20,582 nt of DNA from JBOGGN01 sp050744165 (GCA_050744165.1 JBOGGN010000297.1:1-20582); one strand, 5' to 3'; positions 7,078 through 14,653 are shown, numbered from the stretch's first letter. Made by a program: numbers and translations. Notes: generated by a model from the sequence alone, not told the origin.

Positions 7078-7581
7078 GTGGCTGCCCGCCTCCAGGTGCT
7101 CGACGGGACGACGCTCCTGACCTTCACCTACGACGACCTCCTGCGCTACGCCGGGCCGCATAGCCCCGCTGGCGTGGCGATGGCGTTCCAGGCGATGCGG
7201 GGCGCGTTCCCCCGGCTCGACCCAGAAGCCGCACCCCGGCGCCGGGAGATCTCCGTCGATACCGCTTTCCGAGGCCCGGGCGGCCGGGACGGGTTCGAGC
7301 TGGTTACCCGGGCCGTCACTGGGGGCCGTTACACGGTCACCGCCGACCTCGAGCGGGCGGAGTTGGGGATGGCATCGGAGCAGTTTGTATTTCGGCTCCG
7401 CTACCGAGACGTGGCGTGCACTCTGGCTGTCCGCCGCGGGCTGGTCACCGACGAGTTCGTGCTCATGGCGCGTAAGGAGGACCGGACCCCCGCCGAGGAG
7501 CAGGAGTTCACGGCCATGAAACAGGCCATGGCCGACCAGGTCCTCGCCGCCACTCCCGACAACGTCTTCGACATCGAGTAG
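7078..7581 (+). CDS. Conserved-looking protein of unknown function (possible FmdE-like fold)
   Basis: This is a 167-residue soluble protein without signal peptide or membrane segment. I do not recognise it with confidence. The start is GTG at 7078, behind GAGGAGATCTCC, a good ribosome site. Seen: an N-terminal YDDLLRYAGPHSPAGVAMAFQ, a central Gly-rich turn GPGGRDGFELVTRAVTGGRY (about 66-85), and a charged helical C-terminus ending FDIE. The order of a Gly/His/Pro segment followed by a GRDxxELVTxAxTGG segment recalls the HGHxCPG and DAIxxxTGxTxG segments of FmdE/FwdE proteins, but the metal-binding cysteines are absent. That resemblance is only inferred. It stands alone between a divergent exporter and the convergent hmgA gene. 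Confidence 0.7.
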   Translation: MAARLQVLDGTTLLTFTYDDLLRYAGPHSPAGVAMAFQAMRGAFPRLDPEAAPRRREISVDTAFRGPGGRDGFELVTRAVTGGRYTVTADLERAELGMASEQFVFRLRYRDVACTLAVRRGLVTDEFVLMARKEDRTPAEEQEFTAMKQAMADQVLAATPDNVFDIE

Positions 7582-7603
7582 GCGCCAGGGTGCTAGGCGT
7601 CAG

Positions 7604-7700
7604 GGGCTGGGACCCGGCAGGCCCGCGCCCCCGCCCACGGGCTGGGACCCGGCAGGCCCGCGCCCCTGGGGCTGGGCCCGGCCTCGGCCGCCCGCGCCCT
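7604..7700. repeat. About 35-bp tandem repeat in a convergent spacer
   Basis: Copies beginning GGGCTGGGACCCGGCAGGCC start at 7604 and 7639; a third, diverged copy (GGGCTGGGCCCGGCC) starts at 7669. The stretch separates the convergent 7078 gene and hmgA and may also serve as a transcription stop, but no clean hairpin with a U-tract is visible. Confidence 0.85.
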
Positions 7701-7738
7701 GGTCGGGCCAGGCCAGCGGGCGGCTGACCGGCACTGCA

Positions 7739-8905
7739 CTACCGGCCCGCCGACCAACTCCAGGCGTACCCGCTGTCCTCGGCCTCGACCGCAGCCGGCC
7801 CGAGGCGCAGCGGCCGGAACGTGTCCACCATGACCGCCCACTCCTCGGTCCCCGGCGCCCCGAGCGACGCCTCCACCGACCCCGGCTGTGGCCCGTGCAC
7901 CCACCCCGAGGGGTGCAGCGTCAGCGACCCCACCTCGATCCCCGCCCCCCGCCGGGACATGAAGTCGCCGCCGACGTAGAACAACACCTCGTCGCTGTCG
8001 ACGTTGGCGTGGCAGTACGGCGCCGGCACCGCCTCCGGGTCGAAATCGAACGGCCGGGGGCAGAACGAGCACACTACGAACCCGGGCCCCTCGAAGGTCT
8101 GGTGGGTCGGCGGCGGGAGGTGGACCCGCCCTACCCGGGGCTCGAAATCGGCGATGTTGAAGGCGTAGGGGTATAGGCAGCCGTCCCAGCCCACGACGTC
8201 GAAAGGATGGTTGGAAAAGACGTAGCGCGTCCCGCCCTCGCCATGCCGAACGAGCACCTCGGTCTCCCCGTCGGGCGCCGGGTCCTCGGCGGCGAACGCC
8301 GGGCCTCGGAGGTCACGCTCGCAGTAGGGAGCGGACTCAAGAAACTGGCCGGTCGCCGACAGGTACCGCTTGGGCGACCCAACGTGACCGCGGGCTTCGA
8401 TGACCAGCGCCCGCAACGTCCCCGAAGGCAGCCACCGGTGGGTGGTCGAGGTCGGAAGGACCACATAGTCGCCGGCGCCGACGTCGAGGGACCCGAACAC
8501 GGTCTCCACCACGGCCTGCCCCGACTCCACGTACACGCACTCGTCGCCCCGGGCGTTGCGGTACAGCGGCGACGGCCGGTCGGCGACCGCATAGGAGAGC
8601 CGGACGTCCTCGTTGGCCAGCAGCAACTGCCGCCCTGTCACCAGGTCGCCGCTGCCGGCGTCGAGCTTGTGGGCCCGGAAATGTCGCGGCTTCAACGGAT
8701 GGTTGGCCACCGTCTCGATCACCGGGAGATCCCACGCCTCGACCGCTACCAGGGCGGTGGGCGGGTGTCGGTGGTACAGCAGGGACGAGGCGCCGGAGAA
8801 CCCTTCGACCCCCACCAGTTCCTCGGTGTACAAGCCGCCATCGGGCCGGCGGAACTGGGTGTGCCGCTTGTGTGGGACCTCGCCCAACATCCGGTACGAA
8901 GGCAC
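7739..8905 (-). CDS. hmgA: Homogentisate 1,2-dioxygenase
   Basis: This cytoplasmic iron enzyme opens the ring of homogentisate to maleylacetoacetate in tyrosine and phenylalanine degradation. It has 388 residues, near the usual length of bacterial forms. Seen: the N-terminus MPSYRMLGEVPHKRHTQFRR with GGLYTEELVG typical of the family, a central cupin-like region with YVESGQAVVETVFG and DYVVLPTSTTHRW, and the iron-site region YCHANVDSDEVLFY (His299, Glu306) and LHPSGWVHGPQPG (His331, His337). The start is GTG at 8905, behind GGGGAGGTGGATCG, a strong ribosome site, and gives the family N-terminus; the open frame upstream overlaps the fah promoter and is not coding. It is divergent from fumarylacetoacetase by 58 bp over a palindrome. 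Confidence 0.93.
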   Translation of the reverse strand: MPSYRMLGEVPHKRHTQFRRPDGGLYTEELVGVEGFSGASSLLYHRHPPTALVAVEAWDLPVIETVANHPLKPRHFRAHKLDAGSGDLVTGRQLLLANEDVRLSYAVADRPSPLYRNARGDECVYVESGQAVVETVFGSLDVGAGDYVVLPTSTTHRWLPSGTLRALVIEARGHVGSPKRYLSATGQFLESAPYCERDLRGPAFAAEDPAPDGETEVLVRHGEGGTRYVFSNHPFDVVGWDGCLYPYAFNIADFEPRVGRVHLPPPTHQTFEGPGFVVCSFCPRPFDFDPEAVPAPYCHANVDSDEVLFYVGGDFMSRRGAGIEVGSLTLHPSGWVHGPQPGSVEASLGAPGTEEWAVMVDTFRPLRLGPAAVEAEDSGYAWSWSAGR

Positions 8906-8922
8906 CGATCCACCTCCCCTGC

Positions 8923-8937
8923 GTCCGTTGAACGGAC
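8923..8937. promoter_or_regulatory. Perfect palindrome, candidate IclR operator
   Basis: GTCCGTTGAACGGAC is a perfect 7-bp inverted repeat around one base, in the 58-bp gap between hmgA and fah. It contains the TTGAAC -35 box of the fah promoter and lies in the predicted leader of hmgA, so one bound dimer could block both genes. The IclR-type regulator encoded just after fah is the obvious candidate, by position only. Confidence 0.65.
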
Positions 8938-8956
8938 AGTCCTGTAACGATATTGT
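8928..8956 (+). promoter_or_regulatory. Promoter of the fah-iclR operon
   Basis: -35 TTGAAC (8928-8933), a 17-base spacer and -10 TATTGT (8951-8956); the GTG start of fah follows seven bases later, giving a leaderless transcript. The same bases read TACAAT (8957-8952) on the minus strand, a plausible -10 box for hmgA without a good -35. Confidence 0.65.
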
Positions 8957-8963
8957 ACCGAAC

Positions 8964-10214
8964 GTGGCCGATAAGAACCCGACCAGCTGGATCCCGGTGG
9001 AAGATGGCAGCCCCTTTCCCCTCACCAACCTGCCCTTCGGGGTGATCTCGCTCGGCGGCGGCCAGCCCCGGCTCGCCGTGGCCATCGGCGCCTACGTCGT
9101 CGACCTGGCTGCCCTGGCGTGGAGCGGGTTGCTACCGGGGTTCGACGGGTCGTCCGCTCAGCTGTCCCTGAACCCCTTCCTGGCCCAAGGGCCCCGGGCG
9201 TGGGAGTCGACGCGGCGGCGCTTGACCGTGCTGCTCAGCCAGCCGTCCCGTCAGAACGAGGTCGAGCCGGCGGTGCACCCGATGCACGAGGTAACGCTGC
9301 GGATGCCCTTCGACGTCGGCGACTTCGTCGACTTCTACTCCTCGCTCGACCATGCGGCCAACATGGGGCGGATGCTCCGCCCCGGCGGCCCCGAACTCCC
9401 CGCCGCCTGGTGGTACCAGCCGCTTGGCTACCACGGCCGCGCCGGCTCGCTGGTGCTCTCGGGCACCCCGGTCGTGCGTCCCTGCGGCCCGCGAGGCGCC
9501 GAGGACTTCGGCCCCTCGCTTCGGCTCGACTTCGAGGCCGAGGTCGGCTTCGTGGTCGGCGTGCCCAGCCGCCGGGGGCACCGGCTGACACCGGCATCGC
9601 TGGCCGAGCACGTCTTTGGGGTGGTCCTGGTCAACGACTGGAGCGCCCGAGATCTTCAGGCGTGGGAGTACCAGCCGCTCGGGCCGTTTCTCGGCAAGTC
9701 CTTCGCCACCTCGGTCTCGCCGTGGGTCGTCCCGCTCGCCGCGCTCCAAGCCGCCCGGGTCCCACCGCCAGCACAGGACCCGCCTCCGTTTCCATACCTG
9801 GTGGACACCGACCCCTGGTCACTCGGCATCGAGTTGGAGGTGCGTTTGAACGACGAGGTGGTCTCCCGGCCGCCGTTCCAGACCACGTACTGGACGCCGG
9901 GCCAGCAAATGGCCCACCTGACCTGCAACGGCGCCCCCCTGCGAACGGGCGACCTGCTGGCCTCGGGGACCGTCTCGGGCCCGGAGCCACAGCAGCAGGG
10001 TTCGATCATGGAGCTCGCCTGGAATGGCACGTCACCGCTCACGCTGGCCGATGGCAGCACCCGGGCATGGCTCGACGACGGCGACACCGTCGCCATCTCG
10101 GCCTGGGCCCCCGGTGCTGGCGGCACCCGCATCGGCTGGGGCGAGGTCCGGGGCACGATCCACCCGGCGCTCCCGCTTGCCCCCGGGGCGGGGCCGGGAG
10201 CCCATGGCGCCTGA
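8964..10214 (+). CDS. fahA: Fumarylacetoacetase
   Basis: This 416-residue cytoplasmic enzyme hydrolyses fumarylacetoacetate to fumarate and acetoacetate, the last step of the homogentisate pathway. Seen: an N-terminal domain beginning VADKNPTSWIPVEDGSPF with NLPFGVIS, then the catalytic FAH domain. The residues match the mammalian enzyme with constant spacing: Asp123 and His130 in DFVDFYSSLDHAANMG, Glu191 and Glu193 in DFEAEVGF, Asp225 in VNDWSARD and Lys245 in PFLGKSFATS. The start is GTG at 8964, chosen because it gives the family N-terminus and sits seven bases after a TATTGT box; the longer open frame upstream runs into the divergent gene. The stop overlaps the iclR start by 11 bp. Its acetoacetate product could be activated by the acetoacetyl-CoA synthetase at 12659-14617. 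Confidence 0.95.
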   Translation: MADKNPTSWIPVEDGSPFPLTNLPFGVISLGGGQPRLAVAIGAYVVDLAALAWSGLLPGFDGSSAQLSLNPFLAQGPRAWESTRRRLTVLLSQPSRQNEVEPAVHPMHEVTLRMPFDVGDFVDFYSSLDHAANMGRMLRPGGPELPAAWWYQPLGYHGRAGSLVLSGTPVVRPCGPRGAEDFGPSLRLDFEAEVGFVVGVPSRRGHRLTPASLAEHVFGVVLVNDWSARDLQAWEYQPLGPFLGKSFATSVSPWVVPLAALQAARVPPPAQDPPPFPYLVDTDPWSLGIELEVRLNDEVVSRPPFQTTYWTPGQQMAHLTCNGAPLRTGDLLASGTVSGPEPQQQGSIMELAWNGTSPLTLADGSTRAWLDDGDTVAISAWAPGAGGTRIGWGEVRGTIHPALPLAPGAGPGAHGA

Positions 10215-10884
10215 GTCCTCCCAGACGCTCGACCGGGGCCTGCACCTGTTGGAGGTGCTGGCCGACGACAGTCGAGGCGTCTCGGTGACGGATCTGGCGG
10301 CACGCCTCGGCGCCAGTCGCCCGTCCGTGTACCGGATGCTGGCCAGCCTCCAACGACACCACCTGGTGTGGCGCTCGGGGGACGGGCTGGTCCGCCTCGG
10401 CCCGGGGATCCTGGCGCTGGCCCGGGCGGCGACGCCGATATTGCGGGACGTGGCCACGCCATTGTTGCGGCGCCTCGCCGAGGAGGTCGGCGCCACTGCC
10501 CACCTCACCGTGGCCGACGCCGGTGCCGGTGAGGCTGTTGCCGTCGCCGTCGTCGAACCGTCCGGAACGGCCATCCATGTCGCCTATCGGGTCGGCTCCC
10601 GACACCCACTCGACCGGGGGGCAGGCGGCCGCGCCATCCTGATGGCCCGGCATGGTGCCAACGGTGGCTTTGTCGTCAGCCGCGGAGAGCTGGAGTCGGG
10701 AGCAACCGGCATCGCGGCCGCTGTCCACGGCGTCGCTGGCCTCGACGCCAGCGTTGGCATCGTGACCATCGGTGACGCCCTCGACGTGGCGGCTGCCGGC
10801 ACGAAGGTGGTGGCAGCCGCAAAGGCCCTCGCCACCACACTTTTGATTACGCCCGCCGAGGATCGCCAACGTCCCCGGACGTGA
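10204..10884 (+). CDS. IclR family transcriptional regulator
   Basis: This is a 226-residue DNA-binding protein. Seen: the N-terminal winged helix-turn-helix (about 8-65) with TLDRGLHLLEVLADDSRGVSV, LAARLGASRPSVYRMLASL and a wing ending LVRLGPGIL, then an IclR effector domain with LRRLAEEVGATAHLTVAD, YRVGSRHPLDRGAGGRAIL and a final VGIVTIGDALD. It is at the short end of the family (usually about 250), and the C-terminal part of the effector domain is compact. The ATG at 10204 overlaps the fah stop by 11 bp and has CGGGAG ahead of it, so it is translationally coupled to fah. By position it should sense a homogentisate-pathway intermediate and act on the palindrome at 8923-8937; repressor or activator is not decided by sequence. 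Confidence 0.9.
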   Translation: MAPESSQTLDRGLHLLEVLADDSRGVSVTDLAARLGASRPSVYRMLASLQRHHLVWRSGDGLVRLGPGILALARAATPILRDVATPLLRRLAEEVGATAHLTVADAGAGEAVAVAVVEPSGTAIHVAYRVGSRHPLDRGAGGRAILMARHGANGGFVVSRGELESGATGIAAAVHGVAGLDASVGIVTIGDALDVAAAGTKVVAAAKALATTLLITPAEDRQRPRT

Positions 10885-10890
10885 ACTGAG

Positions 10891-10924
10891 GGCGGAATAT
10901 CGCGTTATGACGCGATATTCCGCC
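10891..10924. terminator. Perfect 15-bp stem-loop after iclR
   Basis: GGCGGAATATCGCGT (10891-10905) pairs perfectly with ACGCGATATTCCGCC (10910-10924) around a TATG loop, starting seven bases past the iclR stop. There is no U-tract. It probably ends the fah-iclR transcript; a protein-binding palindrome is the alternative, since the AT-rich centre is unusual for this region. Confidence 0.6.
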
Positions 10925-11031
10925 GCCAGTTTCCCGAACAGCCAGGAGGAAGTACCACCCTCGGGCGATGACATCGCCACGCGGCCGGAACTGTCGCCCT
11001 GAAATACGTACGATTGCACCGGCTCCCTTTG

Positions 11032-11055
11032 AGACGGGCCCGCGTCTTTTCCTTT
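11032..11055 (+). terminator. Weak intrinsic-terminator-like hairpin
   Basis: AGACG (11032-11036) pairs with CGTCT (11043-11047) around GGCCCG, followed by TTTTCCTTT. The stem is short, but a U-rich tail is rare in this window. It lies in the non-coding stretch 10885-11127, which otherwise holds the hairpin after iclR and a possible -10 box TAGCGT (11114-11119) eight bases before the ATG of the pseudogene. Confidence 0.35.
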
Positions 11056-11127
11056 ACACCTAATGTTCGCACTCCCGTTAACTGGGATGCGTCTGCGTGT
11101 CATTTGTCCGGCTTAGCGTCTGCAGTA

Positions 11128-11345
11128 ATGCGTGTGGCGATTGTTGCTGAGAGCTTCTTGCCCGAGATCAACGGGTTTACCAACTCGGTCCTTCTCGTCA
11201 TCGAGCGGCTCGGCCGAACCGGTCTACCGGGTTTTTCCCTTCCCATGTACCGCTCGCTTTCAATCGGCATCCCGACGGGCCAGGGGCTGAACCAGCTCGA
11301 GGGTTTCAACCCGGACGTGGTCCACCTGGCCGCCCCACGCTGCTC
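11128..11345 (+). pseudogene. Remnant of a GT4-type (mannosyl)transferase
   Basis: From the ATG at 11128 the reading MRVAIVAESFLPEINGFTNS followed by VLLVIERLGRTG is the typical N-terminus of an actinobacterial family-4 glycosyltransferase (the PimB/MgtA-like GDP-mannose group). The next part, LPGFSLPMYRSLSIGIP and later FNPDVVHLAAP, also fits the family, but the stretch of some 15-25 residues normally between RTG and this LP segment is missing. After LAAP the frame breaks: the expected LLGAAGM reads in another frame from 11339, and nothing recognisable of the remaining roughly 300 residues follows. This is therefore a 5' fragment with an internal deletion and a frameshift, not a working enzyme. 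The base composition is less GC-rich than in the neighbours. Confidence 0.75.
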
Positions 11346-11381
11346 GGGGCGGCCGGGATGCCCGCGCAGTGCTCGCAGCCA

Positions 11382-11438
11382 AACCTTCGCCGGCCGCTGC
11401 TGCCGCCCGCGCAGCCCCGCACCCCAACCTTCGCCGGC
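11382..11438. repeat. 13-bp direct repeat at the pseudogene/patatin junction
   Basis: AACCTTCGCCGGC occurs at 11382-11394 and 11426-11438, 44 bp apart, just where the glycosyltransferase remnant ends and the patatin gene begins. It may mark a small duplication or deletion scar. Confidence 0.7.
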
Positions 11439-11446
11439 TGATTCTG

Positions 11447-12439
11447 ATGTCGCCCTCGCCGAGGCCGCAGTCGTCGCCTGAGGTCGCCTTCGTGTTGCCC
11501 GGAGGGGGCAGCGCCGGCGCCTCTCAGGTCGGGATCCTGCGGAGCCTCGTCGAAGCGGGGATCTACCCGGACGTGCTGGTCGGGTGTTCTGTCGGCGCCC
11601 TCAACGCCGCCTTCTTCGCCCTCGACCCGACGCTGGAGCAGGTCGAGCGGATGGAGGGGCTGTGGCGGGGCCTCAAGCGGAGCAGCGTGTTCGGAACCCG
11701 GCGCAGCGGGGTGGTAGCCCGAGTGCTGACCCACCGGGACCATTTGTGGTCGCCGCGGACGCTGCGCGAAATGCTGGTCCGCTACTGCCCGGTCGATGAT
11801 CTTGCCGACCTTCGCGTGCCAGTTGAGGTGGTTACCACCGACATCGACAACTCGGTCGCCCGCTGGTGGCGGACGGGCCCGGCCCGGGAGATCCTGTACG
11901 CCAGCGCCTGCCTGCCCGGCCTCCTGCCCCCGGCCATCCTGGACGGGCACCGCCACGTCGATGGCGGGGTGCTGGAGCCAGCGCCGGTCCGCCACGCCGT
12001 CGACCTCGACGCCAGCACCGTGATCGTCCTCGGCGAGATCGTCGGCCCCGAAGACGAGCCAGCACCGAAACTCTCCGCCCTTGACGTCCTGGTCCGCAGC
12101 TTCGCCGTCAGCCGGTACGCCCGCCTACCCGACCCGATGGGGCTGGCCCGAACGGGGCAGCGGGTGATCGTGGTGCCCGGAGCCAATACCGTTGGGGTGG
12201 GAATTACCGACTTCGGCCACACGGAGCGGTTCTTGGCTGAGGGATGCGAGCGCAGCCGGCGATTTCTGCGGGAAACCGGGATAGCGGGCATCGGCCGGAT
12301 AGCGGGCATCGGCCGGGAGGGCATCGGCCGGGAGGGCATCGGCCGGGCGATCGCCGCACCGGCTCCGGCTCTGGCACCCGCACCGGTGGTGCGCGTCGCC
12401 GCCACGCGGGCGAACGAAGCACTCGCCGCGGGCGCCTGA
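11447..12439 (+). CDS. Patatin-like phospholipase/acyl hydrolase
   Basis: This is a 330-residue Ser-Asp dyad hydrolase of the bacterial patatin (RssA-like) type, expected to cleave acyl esters of lipids in the cytoplasm or at the membrane. Seen: the oxyanion loop GGGSAGA (19-25), the nucleophile elbow GCSVG with Ser48, and the catalytic aspartate in HVDGGVLEP (Asp172). No signal peptide or membrane helix is visible. The C-terminal tail (about 280-330) is a Gly-Ile-Gly-Arg repeat followed by Ala/Pro, encoded by tandem 18- and 15-bp repeats, and probably lies outside the catalytic domain. The ATG at 11447 was chosen as the last start before the core; a GTG at 11369 is in frame, and neither has a ribosome site, so the start is uncertain. 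The gene begins in the debris of the glycosyltransferase remnant. Confidence 0.85.
   Translation: MSPSPRPQSSPEVAFVLPGGGSAGASQVGILRSLVEAGIYPDVLVGCSVGALNAAFFALDPTLEQVERMEGLWRGLKRSSVFGTRRSGVVARVLTHRDHLWSPRTLREMLVRYCPVDDLADLRVPVEVVTTDIDNSVARWWRTGPAREILYASACLPGLLPPAILDGHRHVDGGVLEPAPVRHAVDLDASTVIVLGEIVGPEDEPAPKLSALDVLVRSFAVSRYARLPDPMGLARTGQRVIVVPGANTVGVGITDFGHTERFLAEGCERSRRFLRETGIAGIGRIAGIGREGIGREGIGRAIAAPAPALAPAPVVRVAATRANEALAAGA
12281..12346 (+). repeat. 18-bp and 15-bp in-frame tandem repeats in the patatin tail
   Basis: ATAGCGGGCATCGGCCGG occurs twice (12281-12298, 12299-12316), followed by GAGGGCATCGGCCGG twice (12317-12331, 12332-12346). All units are multiples of three, so the frame is kept and they encode IAGIGR and EGIGR repeats. 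Confidence 0.95.
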
Positions 12440-12575
12440 ACTTGCAGGCGCCGCGCCGACGGCGTCCACTCGCCTCCGAAACCGTCGCGTGCGGACATGG
12501 ATCCTCAGTGCCGTGGCGCTTCTGCGTGCGTTGGGTCGAGGCAGTCCGGCTGGCGCTGAGCGACCTTGCGTCCCC

Positions 12576-12622
12576 GGGTGGCCCGAAAAGCTACCGCCGG
12601 GGGTCAGGTTTTCGGGCCACCC
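12576..12622. terminator. 14-bp inverted repeat between convergent genes
   Basis: GGGTGGCCCGAAAA (12576-12589) and TTTTCGGGCCACCC (12609-12622) are perfect complements around 19 bases. It lies between the 3' ends of the patatin gene and the acetoacetyl-CoA synthetase gene, where a bidirectional terminator is expected. The A/T runs face the loop, which is not the standard layout, so a binding site or small palindromic element is also possible. Confidence 0.5.
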
Positions 12623-12658
12623 CAGCTCGCACCCGGTGAATCACCCGAGCCACCGCCC

Positions 12659-14617
12659 TCACCCGTCCCCCAAGCGCTCCTGAGCCAGCTCCTCGAACGC
12701 ACGGAGGGTCCCCGGGTCCGCCAACGCCCCCCGGCTAGCCGCCTCGTCCGCCGGCGTGCCCAGCAGTATCCGCTTGACCGGAACCTCGAGCTTCTTGCCC
12801 GAGAGGGTCCGGGGGATACCCGCCACCGCGTGTACACGGTCGGGAACATGCCGAGGCGACAGCGACTCCCGTATCTCGCCCCGCAACCGCTGCTCGAGGC
12901 TCCCGTCCAGAACCACGCCCGGCGCCAGGACCACAAACAGCAGCAACTCCCCCGGCCCCCCCAGATCGTCCTCGAGGTGGACGACCAGGCTGTCAACCAC
13001 CTCCGGCAGCGCCTCGACCACCGAGTAATACTCCGCCGTCCCAACCCGCACCCCGCCCCGGTTCAAGGTGGCGTCCGACCGCCCGCTGATCACGCAGGAC
13101 CCCCGGGACGTGAAGGTGATCCAGTCCCCGTGCCGCCACACCCCCGGGTATTGCGAGAAATACGCCGCCCGATACCGGCTCCCATCCGAGTCTCCCCAGA
13201 ATCCCACCGGCATCGACGGCATGGGCCGGGTCACCACCAACTCGCCGGTCTGGCCCACCGGACACGGCTGCCCATAGGCGTCGAACGCGGAAACCGCAGC
13301 GCCCAGGTACCGGCACGAGATCTCCCCGGCGTACACCGGCACCAGCGGGCAGCCCCCCACGAAAGCGGTGCACACGTCTGTCCCGCCGCTCACCGACGCC
13401 AGGTAGAGGTCCGAACCCACCGCCGAGTACACCCACCGAAAAGCCTCGGCCGGCAGTGGCGACCCCGTCGACCCCATCCCCCGCAACGCATCCAGCCGAG
13501 CCACCGCCGACGGCTCCACCCCCGCCTTCCGGCAGCTCATGAGGTAGGAGGCGCTGACCCCGAAGTAGGTCGTCCCCGTGTCCTCGGCCATCCGCCACAG
13601 GGCGCCCAGGTCGGGGTAGCCGGGGTTGCCGTCGAACAGCACGACCGCCGAGTCCACCAGGAGGCCCGACACCAGCAGGTTCCACATCATCCAGCCGGTG
13701 GTGCTGAACCAGAAGAACCGGTCACCCGCGCCCAAGTCGGCGTGCAACGCCAGCGCCTTCAAATGCTCCAACAGGATCCCGCCGTGGCCGTGCACGATGG
13801 GCTTCGGCAGTCCCGTGGTACCCGAGGAGTACAGCACGTACAGGGGGTGGTCGAAGGCCACGGGGGCGAACGCCAGCGGCCCCGCCTCGGCCGTCAGCTC
13901 CGACCAGCCCACGCAGCCCTCCCCCGCCGAGCCGCCGTCGAGGTAGGGCACCCACACCGTCGCCTCGACCGTCGGCAGGGCGGTCCGGATGGCGGCCACC
14001 TCGGCCCGCCGGTCCACCGCCACCGCCCCGTACCGGTATCCGTCGGCGCACAGCAGCAGCTTCGGGCCGATCTGCGAGAACCGGTCGACGACGCTGCGGG
14101 TCCCGAACTCGGGGGCGCACGACGACCACACCGCCCCGAGCGAGGCCGTCGCCAGAAACGCCACCAGCGTCTCGGGAATGTTCGGCAGGTAGGCCGCCAC
14201 CCGATCGCCCGCCCCAACCCCCAACGCCTCGAACCCCCGTCGGGCCCGGGCCACCTGGTCGGCCAGCTCGGCCCGGGTCCAAGTCAGCGGCCCCCGGGTC
14301 TGGCTGCGGGCCTCCACCGCTACCGCCGCCTGCCCCGGCCGGGCCCGCAGGGCGTACTCGGCGTAGTTCAGCCGGGCCCCCGGGCACCACCGAGCCCCGG
14401 GCATCGCCTCGCCCGCGAGCACCGGCGCCGGCCGCTCCCGCCCCACCTCGAAGTACTCCCAGATCGAGCCCCAGAACCCCTCCAGATCCTCGACCGACCA
14501 CCGCCACAGATCGTCGTAGGACTCGAAGCGCCCCAGCCAGTCGAGGTAGGCGCCGATGCGGCTGCGCCCCCGGATGTCGGCTGGGGGCGACCAGAGCGCC
14601 TCCGCCCCTCTCACCAC
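12659..14617 (-). CDS. Acetoacetyl-CoA synthetase (acetoacetate-CoA ligase)
   Basis: This 652-residue adenylate-forming enzyme activates acetoacetate with ATP and CoA. Seen: the N-terminal ACS cap (ALWSPP, YDDLWRWSVEDLEGFWGSIW), GARLNYAEYAL (81-90), the P-loop YSSGTTGLPKPI at 263-274, the GWMMWN segment at 308-313 characteristic of the acetoacetyl-CoA synthetase branch, a GGTDVCTAF substrate-pocket region, the GDWITFTSRG motif, and the C-terminal catalytic-lysine region TLSGKKLEVPVKR. The length matches the family (about 650). The start is one of two adjacent GTG codons (14617 or 14614), with no strong ribosome site. It follows bsaP on the same strand after 151 bp, so it may have its own promoter. 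Its likely role is use of acetoacetate from lipid, polyhydroxybutyrate or tyrosine breakdown. Confidence 0.92.
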   Translation of the reverse strand: MVRGAEALWSPPADIRGRSRIGAYLDWLGRFESYDDLWRWSVEDLEGFWGSIWEYFEVGRERPAPVLAGEAMPGARWCPGARLNYAEYALRARPGQAAVAVEARSQTRGPLTWTRAELADQVARARRGFEALGVGAGDRVAAYLPNIPETLVAFLATASLGAVWSSCAPEFGTRSVVDRFSQIGPKLLLCADGYRYGAVAVDRRAEVAAIRTALPTVEATVWVPYLDGGSAGEGCVGWSELTAEAGPLAFAPVAFDHPLYVLYSSGTTGLPKPIVHGHGGILLEHLKALALHADLGAGDRFFWFSTTGWMMWNLLVSGLLVDSAVVLFDGNPGYPDLGALWRMAEDTGTTYFGVSASYLMSCRKAGVEPSAVARLDALRGMGSTGSPLPAEAFRWVYSAVGSDLYLASVSGGTDVCTAFVGGCPLVPVYAGEISCRYLGAAVSAFDAYGQPCPVGQTGELVVTRPMPSMPVGFWGDSDGSRYRAAYFSQYPGVWRHGDWITFTSRGSCVISGRSDATLNRGGVRVGTAEYYSVVEALPEVVDSLVVHLEDDLGGPGELLLFVVLAPGVVLDGSLEQRLRGEIRESLSPRHVPDRVHAVAGIPRTLSGKKLEVPVKRILLGTPADEAASRGALADPGTLRAFEELAQERLGDG

Positions 14618-14653
14618 AACACCCGAGGGAAAAATACGCCCGCTCCCCCGCCA

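Noticed and set aside
6889..7161. N-terminal extension of the MFS exporter
   Set aside because: It reads through the heptamer array and into the opposite-strand 7078 gene; the family N-terminus begins at the ATG at 6888.
11014..11127. Coding start upstream of the glycosyltransferase remnant
   Set aside because: The in-frame residues before the ATG at 11128 have no family similarity and cover a terminator-like hairpin and a -10 box.
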